DNA of 48,794 bases from Flemingiibacterium sp045635785. GTDB taxonomy: Bacteria; Bacillota; Clostridia; Oscillospirales; CAG-272. The notes beneath the pieces were generated by a model that searched no databases, was not told the DNA's origin, and saw only the letters and a program-made list of their open reading frames with translations. The stretch is taken from positions 1 through 48,794 of the forward strand of contig JAZTWJ010000065.1 of NCBI GenBank assembly GCA_045635785.1, in the 5' to 3' direction. Both the position numbers and the translations under genes were made by a program. Below are positions 43,211-48,794 of the stretch, piece by piece; the first letter of the stretch is position 1, and every line of letters starts with the position of its first letter.

Positions 43211-43245
43211 CGAACCGAAAGCCAATGGCTTCGGTTCGTTTTTTT
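43211..43245 (+). terminator. Terminator of fakB-fakA
   Basis: CGAACCGAA (43211-43219) pairs with TTCGGTTCG (43230-43238), with further GCC/GGC inside, then T7. Confidence 0.93.
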
Positions 43246-43354
43246 GCAGATCGGCTCGCATGCATGCGACAAATACGACAGCCTTCGACAAAATCCTTAA
43301 ACTTTCTGATGAGCTTATATAAATAAGTCATGACGGGTTCGGGCACTGCGCGCA

Positions 43355-43383
43355 TTGAAAAAATCCGCAAAATATGATAAAAT
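43355..43383 (+). promoter_or_regulatory. Promoter of the Spo0A-like gene
   Basis: TTGAAA (43355-43360), 17 bases, TAAAAT (43378-43383). Confidence 0.75.
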
Positions 43384-43414
43384 AGTGTTACTTTGTTGAA
43401 AAGAGGTAATACAC

Positions 43415-43780
43415 ATGCAGCCCTTGTTCAAAACATCCGACGAAGAGCGCGACACGGAATATGCGGGCGATGTGCTCTACCGCCTCGGCGTTCCGCTGAC
43501 CTTTGCGGGTCACACCTTTCTTTCCTGTATGATCGGCATTGTCTGTCATCATCCGGACGAGGCGCAGTTGATCACAAAATCGCTCTATCCGCGCATCGGA
43601 AGAGCCTATCGCATGCACAGGGAGGCAATCGGTGTGGCTTGCTCCCGTGCGATCGCCAAAGCGTATGAGCAGCCGATGATCTATGCCATCGACGGATATC
43701 TTGATAAAAACAACAAGCGTCTCAGCCCGAGCGCGTTTATTTCGCTGACGGCGGAAAAAATACGAAAAGGAGAGCTGTAA
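43415..43780 (+). CDS. Free-standing Spo0A C-terminal (effector) domain protein
   Basis: The 121-residue protein aligns over its length to the DNA-binding effector domain of Spo0A: VLYRLGVPLTFAGHTFLSCM (Spo0A: LHEIGVPAHIKGYLYLREAI), LITKSLYPRIGRAY, the recognition-helix region REAIGVACSRAIAKAYE, and SAFISLTAEKIR at the end. There is no receiver domain, so it cannot be switched by phosphorelay in the usual way. GAGGT precedes the ATG. It has its own promoter and terminator. It may bind 0A-box-like sites or have an altered role. Confidence 0.82.
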   Translation: MQPLFKTSDEERDTEYAGDVLYRLGVPLTFAGHTFLSCMIGIVCHHPDEAQLITKSLYPRIGRAYRMHREAIGVACSRAIAKAYEQPMIYAIDGYLDKNNKRLSPSAFISLTAEKIRKGEL

Positions 43781-43851
43781 CAATCGGCACAGAACGCTTG
43801 GCGCGAAGGCTTCCCTCAAGCCGATTTTCGCCGACGAAGCCGATTTTTTGA

Positions 43852-43892
43852 CAGATGGCGCATTTTTTCGCATGCCGTCTGACATTTTTCTG
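43852..43892 (+). terminator. Terminator of the Spo0A-like gene
   Basis: CAGATGGC (43852-43859) pairs with GCCGTCTG (43874-43881, one GU pair), then ACATTTTTC. Confidence 0.75.
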
Positions 43893-43925
43893 TCGAATAT
43901 CACCGCAAAAAATATCGAAAAGCCC

Positions 43926-43954
43926 TTGACAAATCAAGGGAAGTGTGGTACAAT
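43926..43954 (+). promoter_or_regulatory. Promoter of the rpmG-secE-nusG-rplK-rplA cluster
   Basis: TTGACA (43926-43931), 17 bases, TACAAT (43949-43954) with TGG extension. Right after the start site, CCTCT-GTG-AGAGG (43962-43974) followed by GTTCTTTTTTT looks like a tiny terminator or attenuator. Confidence 0.82.
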
Positions 43955-44048
43955 GTTATTACCTCTGTGAGAGGGTTCTTTTTTTGCGCGCATTCCGCCG
44001 CGAATGTGCCGCACAAACGAACCGTTTTCCTGAGGGAGGTACGAGTTG

Positions 44049-44114
44049 ATGCGGATCCCTGTGCCATGCAGCCCGCACCAATCACAGTCAAAATGCGGTG
44101 TCATCATCGCATAA
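44049..44114 (+). CDS. Possible 21-residue leader peptide upstream of rpmG
   Basis: An ATG nine bases after GGGAGG opens MRIPVPCSPHQSQSKCGVII followed by A and TAA, 20 bases before the rpmG start. A TTG directly upstream is in frame. The ribosome binding site is good, but the peptide matches nothing I know. The stretch can also fold (CTGTG with CACAG), so the site may belong to a structured leader instead. Confidence 0.3.
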   Translation: MRIPVPCSPHQSQSKCGVIIA

Positions 44115-44134
44115 TCTAATTGGGAGGTACCAAA

Positions 44135-44284
44135 ATGAGAGTTAAGATCACACTGGCATGCAGCGAGTGCAAGCAGAGAAACTACGACACAAAGAAGAAC
44201 AAGAAAAACGACCCCGACAGACTTGAAATGAACAAGTTCTGCAAATTCTGCCGCAAGCACACCCTTCACAAGGAAACAAAATAA
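44135..44284 (+). CDS. rpmG: Large ribosomal subunit protein bL33
   Basis: The 49-residue protein MRVKITLACSECKQRNYDTK... is a complete L33. The two CxxC pairs (C9/C12 and C36/C39) make it the zinc-binding form. GGGAGG precedes the ATG. It heads the conserved rpmG-secE-nusG order. Confidence 0.97.
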   Translation: MRVKITLACSECKQRNYDTKKNKKNDPDRLEMNKFCKFCRKHTLHKETK

Positions 44285-44316
44285 ACAGACTAACGTCTAT
44301 TGATTGGAGGATTACA

Positions 44317-44595
44317 ATGGCAGACAACGAAAAGATCGAATCCGCCGCTTCCGCAGAGCCCAAAAAGGCAGACAAAAAGCCCGCAAAAAAGGACAAGCCT
44401 TCCTTTTTCGAGCGTATTAAGAAGTTCTGGCGCGAGTACAAGAGTGAGCTGAAAAAGGTTGTTTGGGCAACCCGCGAAATGACGCTCAAAAATACTCTTA
44501 TCGTAGCGATTGCAGTTGTTATCGTCGGTGCGTGCATCGGCCTTCTGGACTTCGCGTTCTCTACCGGCATTGTCGAGCTCGGCAAGCTGCTGTAA
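44317..44595 (+). CDS. secE: Preprotein translocase subunit SecE
   Basis: Essential clamp subunit of the SecYEG channel. The 92-residue protein has a lysine/alanine-rich cytoplasmic start, the amphipathic helix FFERIKKFWREYKSELKKVVW, TREMTLKNTLIV and a single transmembrane helix (about residues 60-82), the minimal one-helix SecE form. GGAGG precedes the ATG. It lies between rpmG and nusG. Confidence 0.96.
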   Translation: MADNEKIESAASAEPKKADKKPAKKDKPSFFERIKKFWREYKSELKKVVWATREMTLKNTLIVAIAVVIVGACIGLLDFAFSTGIVELGKLL

Positions 44596-44613
44596 GAAAC
44601 ACGGAGAACTTCA

Positions 44614-45156
44614 ATGAGTGATCTCTATGATGCAACCGGAGAAAAAAGATGGTATGTAGCCCATACCTACTCCGGCTATGAAAACAAGGTCAAGACGAAC
44701 CTTGAAAAAATTGTAGAAAACCGCAATCTGCAGGATGTTATTGTTGACATCCGCGTTCCGGTGGAAATCGTCATCGACAACGAAACCAAAAAAGAGGTGG
44801 AGGAGAAGATCTTCCCGAGCTATGTGCTTGTAAAAATGGTAATGACTGACGAAACATGGCATGTTGTCAGAAATATCAGCGGCGTTACAGGCTTCGTAGG
44901 CCCCGGATCCAAGCCCACCGCCCTTACGGACGAAGAAGTCGCTGCCATGGGCATTGAAGCGGCTACGCCCAAAGTTGTTGTCAATTATAATATCGGTGAT
45001 ACCGTCGAAATCACGGACGGCGCGCTCAAGGGTATCAAGGGCACGCTCAGCGAGATTTCCGATGACAAGAAAAAAGTCACGGTTATTGCCAATATGTTCG
45101 GAAGAGACACGCCCTTTGAGCTTGACTCGGGCTCCATTGCTCTTGCGAACGAGTGA
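44614..45156 (+). CDS. nusG: Transcription termination/antitermination factor NusG
   Basis: Binds RNA polymerase and modulates pausing and Rho- or ribosome-linked elongation. The 180-residue protein has the NGN domain (KRWYVAHTYSGYENKVKTNL, then FPSYVLVKM and RNISGVTGFVG) and a C-terminal KOW domain (GDTVEITDGALKGIKGTLSEI). It begins 18 bases after secE, with CGGAGAA upstream. Confidence 0.97.
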   Translation: MSDLYDATGEKRWYVAHTYSGYENKVKTNLEKIVENRNLQDVIVDIRVPVEIVIDNETKKEVEEKIFPSYVLVKMVMTDETWHVVRNISGVTGFVGPGSKPTALTDEEVAAMGIEAATPKVVVNYNIGDTVEITDGALKGIKGTLSEISDDKKKVTVIANMFGRDTPFELDSGSIALANE

Positions 45157-45215
45157 GAGGTATTATTCCCCTCATAACGTGGGAGGGAGAAATCCTCTAA
45201 AAATTCTCGCGAAAA

Positions 45216-45243
45216 TCTTTATAGGATGCCGCATTACGGTATC
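45216..45243 (+). promoter_or_regulatory. Leader hairpin upstream of rplK
   Basis: GGATGCCG and CGGTATCC form an eight-pair stem (one GU pair) with loop CATTA in the 117-base gap between nusG and rplK. The gap also has a GGGAGGGAG purine run. It could be the L1 or L11 autoregulatory site, which is inferred. Confidence 0.5.
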
Positions 45244-45273
45244 CTGCTACCACAATTCGGAGGTGTATTTATC

Positions 45274-45699
45274 ATGGCAAAGAAAATCACAGTTTACATC
45301 AAGGTGCACCTGCCGGCAGGAAAGGCTACTCCCGCTCCTCCCGTAGGTCCTGCACTGGGTGCATACGGCGTTGCAATTCCCGTATTTACCAAGGAATTCA
45401 ACGAAAGAACCAAAAAGGACATCGGTCTTATCATTCCCGTTGTTATTACGGTTTACGCTGACCGTTCCTTCTCCTTTATCACCAAGACTCCGCCTGCTCC
45501 TGTTCTGATCAAGAAGGCAGTAGGTATTGAGACTGCTTCCGCTACACCGAACAAGACCAAGGTTGCAAAGCTGACCAAGGAACAGGTGAAGCAAATCGCA
45601 GAAACCAAGATGCCCGACCTGAACGCAGGCTCCATCGAGGCTGCTATGAGCATGATCGCAGGTACTGCACGCTCTATGGGTGTCACCGTCGAGGAATAA
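45274..45699 (+). CDS. rplK: Large ribosomal subunit protein uL11
   Basis: Part of the GTPase-associated centre. The 141-residue protein has KVHLPAGKATPAPPVGPALG with the conserved prolines of the thiostrepton-contact region, FSFITKTPPAPVLIKKAVGI and the RNA-binding C-terminal domain (KTKVAKLTKEQVKQIAETKM). The linker usually read GVNIMEFCK is GVAIPVFTK here. GGAGG precedes the ATG. It starts 117 bases after nusG. Confidence 0.95.
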   Translation: MAKKITVYIKVHLPAGKATPAPPVGPALGAYGVAIPVFTKEFNERTKKDIGLIIPVVITVYADRSFSFITKTPPAPVLIKKAVGIETASATPNKTKVAKLTKEQVKQIAETKMPDLNAGSIEAAMSMIAGTARSMGVTVEE

Positions 45700-45711
45700 G
45701 GAGGAGTTATA

Positions 45712-46404
45712 ATGAGCACTGGAAAGAAATATATCGAGAGCGCAAAGCTCATCGAAAAGACCAAGCTTTATGATGCTGATGAGGCTCTGGCGCTGGTTTG
45801 CCAGACCGCAAAGGCTAAGTTTGATGAAACCGTAGAGGTTCACGTTCGTCTGGGCGTTGACTCCCGCCATGCTGACCAGCAGGTTCGCGGCGCGGTCGTT
45901 CTCCCCAACGGCACCGGTAAGACTGTTCGCACCCTCGTTTTTGCGAAGGGCGACAAGGCAAAAGAAGCAGAGGCAGCAGGCTCTGACTTTGTTGGCGCTG
46001 AAGATTATGTTGCAAAGATCCAGCAGGAAAACTGGTTTGATTTCGACATCATCATCGCTACTCCCGACATGATGGGCGTTATCGGCCGTCTGGGTAAGGT
46101 TCTCGGTCCCAAGGGCTTGATGCCGAACCCCAAGGCAGGCACCGTTACCATGGACGTTGCAAAGGCTGTCAAGGAAGCAAAAGCAGGTAAGATTGAGTAC
46201 CGTCTCGATAAGACCAATATCATTCACTGCCCCATCGGCAAGGCATCCTTCGGCGCAGAAAAGCTGGCTGAAAACTTCAACACGCTTCTCGGCGCGATCA
46301 TCAAGGCTAAGCCCGCCGCTGCAAAGGGCCAGTATATCAAGAGCTGCGTTATCGCAGCTACCATGGGCCCCGGCATTAAGATCAACTACTCCAAGCTGGG
46401 CTAA
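45712..46404 (+). CDS. rplA: Large ribosomal subunit protein uL1
   Basis: Stalk protein and usual autoregulator of the rplKA operon. The 230-residue protein is complete: GKKYIESAKLIEKTKLYDAD, VRLGVDSRHADQQVRGAVVLP, PDMMGVIGRLGKVLGPKGLM and the end GPGIKINYSKLG. AAGGAGG precedes the ATG. It is followed at once by a strong terminator, not by rplJ-rplL. Confidence 0.97.
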   Translation: MSTGKKYIESAKLIEKTKLYDADEALALVCQTAKAKFDETVEVHVRLGVDSRHADQQVRGAVVLPNGTGKTVRTLVFAKGDKAKEAEAAGSDFVGAEDYVAKIQQENWFDFDIIIATPDMMGVIGRLGKVLGPKGLMPNPKAGTVTMDVAKAVKEAKAGKIEYRLDKTNIIHCPIGKASFGAEKLAENFNTLLGAIIKAKPAAAKGQYIKSCVIAATMGPGIKINYSKLG

Positions 46405-46416
46405 TCAAAAACATTC

Positions 46417-46447
46417 GAACCGCTGTCTGTGACAGCGGTTCTTTTTT
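46417..46447 (+). terminator. Terminator of the rpmG-rplA cluster
   Basis: GAACCGCTGTC (46417-46427) pairs with GACAGCGGTTC (46431-46441), loop TGT, then T6. Confidence 0.95.
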
Positions 46448-46526
46448 ATGCAAAGCAACGCAAAAAGTGCGTCGGCGGACGAAGCAAATCCTTCCCAAAA
46501 AATTCACACAAATTCGTCAAAACCCC

Positions 46527-46555
46527 TTGCATTTTAAGCGGTGATGCTTTATAAT
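46527..46555 (+). promoter_or_regulatory. Promoter of the ABC exporter
   Basis: TTGCAT (46527-46532), 17 bases, TATAAT (46550-46555). Confidence 0.83.
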
Positions 46556-46592
46556 AAGTATGGTCAAAAGATAACTGTTTAGGAGAAGTGTC

Positions 46593-48482
46593 ATGAAACT
46601 TATCAAACGCCTGCTTACGCTGGCATCCGGTCATTTCGGAACAATGCTCTTGGCATGCTTCGGAATCATCTGTGCGGCTCTGTTCAACCTCGTCACACCC
46701 GCTTTGATGCGAAAATTCACGGCAACGCTTGAGCTGCCGGAAGGGCCTTCCGTCGAGGCGTTGCTGCTTTTTGCGGTGGCACTCGTCATTTGCTATCTGA
46801 TCCGCGCCGTTTGCAAGGGTATTCAGCTTGGTGTGGCGCATGTGGGTGCGTGGCGTTTCGTTGCCGAGCTGACGCTCAAAATGTATGACAAGCTGGAAAC
46901 GCTGTCCATGCGCTATTATCAGAACAAGCAGACAGGCGAGCTGATGAGCCGCCTTGTCAACGACACCCGTCAGTTTGAGCTTCTTTTAGCGCATTCCATC
47001 CCCGATCTCATATCCAATCTGCTGGTGGTCATCGGCGTTTGCATCATGCTGTTCACCATCAACGTCAAGCTGGCGCTTATCACCATGATCCCCGTGCCGA
47101 TCGTCATTTTGGTCGGATGGCTCTATTCGAAAAAGGTCGCGCCCATGTTCCGCATCAACGCAAAAGTGTTAGGCGAGCTCAACGGCGTCTTTCAGGATAA
47201 CCTCACCGGCATGAAGGAAATTCAGGCGTTCGGTTGCGAGGAAAGCGAGCATCTCAAAATGATGGAAAACTGCCGCTATTATGCCAAGGTCAACATCCGC
47301 GCCAATCTCGCAAATGCGGTGTTTACGCCTGCCATTGAGTTTTTCACATCCATCGGTACCATCATCGTGGTGCTGTTCGGCGGTCTGCTTGCCATGCAGG
47401 GGGAGATGGCGATCTCCGATATTGTTGGGTTTATCATGTATCTGTCGCTGTTCTATTCGCCGCTGGCGATCTTGGCGCGTCTTGTGGAGGATCTGCAGGT
47501 GGCATCCGCCAGCGCACAGCGCGTGCTTGAGGTTATGGATTCCGAATCCGAGGTCAAGCAGGCACCGGATGCGGTGGAGCTTTCCCGCGGCGAAGGCAAC
47601 ATCGAATTTGAAGATGTTCACTTCCATTACAATCCTGCGGAACCGCTGCTGGACGGCATTTCCTTTACGGCAAAGCCGGGCGAAATGATCGCGCTGGTCG
47701 GACCGACAGGCGTTGGAAAAACCACCATCGTATCGCTGCTTGAGCGATTCTACGATCCCGTTTCCGGCACCGTGAAGATCGACGGCACCGACATCAAGAG
47801 CGTGACCATATCCTCTCTCCGCTCGCAAATTTCCATGGTGCTGCAGGATGTTTTCCTGTTCAACGGAACGATCGCGGAGAACATCGCATACGGACTGTCC
47901 GCCGTAAAGGGACAGGAATTTTCGCAGATCACCAACGCAAACGGATCTCTGAACGTGCGCGGTGTCTCGGAAAAACTCGCAAATGTCATTCATAAAAATC
48001 CCAAAACCGATCGACTCATCTCCTCCTCCGTGCAGGAGCTTGACATGGAAAAGATCCGCGCCGCCGCAAAGATCGCACACGCGGATGAATTTATCATGGC
48101 AATGCCCGACGGCTACAATACATTGATCGGCGAGCGCGGCGTGCGCCTTTCGGGCGGTCAAAAGCAGCGCATCGCCATCGCCCGCGCGGTTCTGCGAAAT
48201 ACGCCCATTCTCATTCTCGACGAAGCCACCAGCGCGGTGGATAACGAAACCGAGGCGGAGATCCAAGCAGCCATCGAGGCGCTGGCCGGAAGCCGCACGA
48301 TCATTGTCATCGCCCACCGTCTTTCCACCGTCATGCGCGCGGATAATATTCTCGTGCTGGAGCATGGCAAGATCGTAGAATCGGGCAGACACGACGATTT
48401 GCTCGCAAAGAACGGCTTATATGCAAGACTCTGTCACAGCCACGACGCCACGGGCGAAAAGCGCATGAAAACCGTTATTTGA
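46593..48482 (+). CDS. ABC exporter (fused membrane and ATPase domains) with an inserted segment
   Basis: A 629-residue half-transporter of the MsbA/MDR type, expected to work as a dimer. Residues about 1-320 hold six transmembrane helices, with the coupling segment NLTGMKEIQAFGCEESE. The ATPase has Walker A GPTGVGKTT (370-378), Q-loop MVLQDVFLFNGTIAENIAYG, signature LSGGQ (519-523), Walker B ILILDEATSAVD and the switch His in IIVIAHRLSTV. Between AENIAYG and EKIRAAAKIAHADEF, family members have a short link, but here about 45 extra residues (about 436-482) are present. GGAG precedes the ATG. The substrate is unknown. Confidence 0.92.
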   Translation: MKLIKRLLTLASGHFGTMLLACFGIICAALFNLVTPALMRKFTATLELPEGPSVEALLLFAVALVICYLIRAVCKGIQLGVAHVGAWRFVAELTLKMYDKLETLSMRYYQNKQTGELMSRLVNDTRQFELLLAHSIPDLISNLLVVIGVCIMLFTINVKLALITMIPVPIVILVGWLYSKKVAPMFRINAKVLGELNGVFQDNLTGMKEIQAFGCEESEHLKMMENCRYYAKVNIRANLANAVFTPAIEFFTSIGTIIVVLFGGLLAMQGEMAISDIVGFIMYLSLFYSPLAILARLVEDLQVASASAQRVLEVMDSESEVKQAPDAVELSRGEGNIEFEDVHFHYNPAEPLLDGISFTAKPGEMIALVGPTGVGKTTIVSLLERFYDPVSGTVKIDGTDIKSVTISSLRSQISMVLQDVFLFNGTIAENIAYGLSAVKGQEFSQITNANGSLNVRGVSEKLANVIHKNPKTDRLISSSVQELDMEKIRAAAKIAHADEFIMAMPDGYNTLIGERGVRLSGGQKQRIAIARAVLRNTPILILDEATSAVDNETEAEIQAAIEALAGSRTIIVIAHRLSTVMRADNILVLEHGKIVESGRHDDLLAKNGLYARLCHSHDATGEKRMKTVI

Positions 48483-48561
48483 CGTTGCCGAGCAGGGCGG
48501 TTTTCCCGTCGTCAAGCCCGACCGCTTCCTGCCGCTGCGATCATTTTTTCAAACGCAGGCA

Positions 48562-48590
48562 TTGACAAGGAACCGCATTTATGGTATACT
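48562..48590 (+). promoter_or_regulatory. Strong promoter with no gene in the window
   Basis: TTGACA (48562-48567), 17 bases, TATACT (48585-48590) with TGG extension. No terminator was seen directly after the ABC gene stop. Confidence 0.85.
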
Positions 48591-48596
48591 AAATAC

Positions 48597-48740
48597 AGTG
48601 AACCGACGTCACCGTTCATTGCGGTTGCTCTCGGCAGAAAAGTATCCGTTTGTACATTTTATTATTTTACTTTCTTTTCCTTTCTTTTTTCTTTCTTTTT
48701 CTATAGACAATGTCGCCGCAGAGCCGCGGCATTGTCTTTT
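48597..48740 (+). ncRNA. Candidate small RNA or leader with pyrimidine tract and terminator
   Basis: From the predicted start near 48597 the transcript has an AACCG/CGGTT hairpin (about 48601-48628), a nearly pure pyrimidine tract with few A bases (about 48657-48703), then a terminator: GACAAT (48706-48711) with ATTGTC (48731-48736) and GCCGC with GCGGC inside, followed by TTTT. No convincing reading frame is present. It may be an independent small RNA or the attenuator of a gene beyond the window. Confidence 0.45.
48706..48740 (+). terminator. Terminator at the right end
   Basis: GACAAT-GTC-GCCGC-loop-GCGGC-ATTGTC followed by TTTTC. An A-rich stretch with two AAAAAAAACAGA copies follows to the window end. 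Confidence 0.75.
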
Positions 48741-48794
48741 CGGTGCGCCATTTCTAAAAAAAACAGAAAAAAATTTAGAAAAAAAACAGATTTT

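Noticed and set aside
48657..48703. Pyrimidine tract as a CRISPR or tandem repeat array
   Set aside because: There are no regular repeat units or spacers, only low-complexity TTTC/TTTTCC sequence.

Overview
The window looks like chromosomal core sequence from an anaerobic Bacillota of the class Clostridia, most likely the Oscillospiraceae/Ruminococcaceae side. This rests on gene content: SpoVG, a Spo0A-type DNA-binding domain, FakA/FakB, RqcH, ECF transport, DUF6062, DUF1015 and the large SRP RNA beside dnaX. Nearly every gene has a strong AGGAGG-type ribosome binding site, and many promoters are near-consensus sigma-A types with a 17-base spacer. No species can be named from sequence alone. 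No tRNA, rRNA, CRISPR array, transposase or prophage gene was seen.

Layout. 1-6.4 kb (minus): a DNA/RNA/membrane operon read dprA-topA-trmFO-plsX-rnc, with rnc cut by the window edge. 6.5-9.9 kb (minus): a membrane-anchored unknown protein, a GNAT protein and RqcH. 10-10.9 kb (minus): yceD-rpmF. 10.9-14 kb (minus): SRP RNA-dnaX-ybaB-recR. 14.2-16.7 kb (plus): a DUF6062 protein and a membrane-anchored M23 peptidase. 16.7-18.3 kb: an AT-rich XRE regulator cassette flanked by inverted copies of one repeat. 18.3-20.4 kb: spoVG (minus) and murC (plus). 20.4-22.8 kb (minus): serC-serA. 22.9-30.7 kb (minus): rpoB-rpoC behind a long structured leader. 30.8-32.7 kb: rpsT and trmL (plus) around a PepSY-like membrane protein (minus). 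32.8-34 kb (minus): a cobalamin riboswitch driving a transcobalamin-like lipoprotein and an ECF S-component. 34.1-37.3 kb (minus): an HPr-like protein, ackA-DUF1015 and a tiny membrane protein. 37.6-43.8 kb (plus): HtrA, a degenerate kinase-like protein, fakB-fakA and a free-standing Spo0A C-terminal domain. 43.9-46.4 kb (plus): rpmG-secE-nusG-rplK-rplA. 46.5-48.8 kb (plus): an ABC exporter with an inserted segment, then an orphan promoter-terminator unit.

How the parts connect. FakB binds fatty acids, FakA phosphorylates them and PlsX interconverts acyl-phosphate and acyl-ACP, so the phospholipid precursor route is represented at both ends of the window. The translation and transcription cluster is split: rplKA is not followed by rplJL, and rpoBC lies about 14 kb away in the opposite direction. 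RqcH, TrmFO, TrmL, the ribosomal proteins and SRP RNA form a translation-quality and targeting set.

The most notable features are the XRE cassette with flanking inverted repeats, the short B12 riboswitch with its uptake pair, the terminator-like multi-branched structure in the rpoB leader, the orphan transcription unit at the right end, and several degenerate regulators: an HPr without its histidine, a kinase-like protein without its histidine, and a Spo0A output domain without a receiver.
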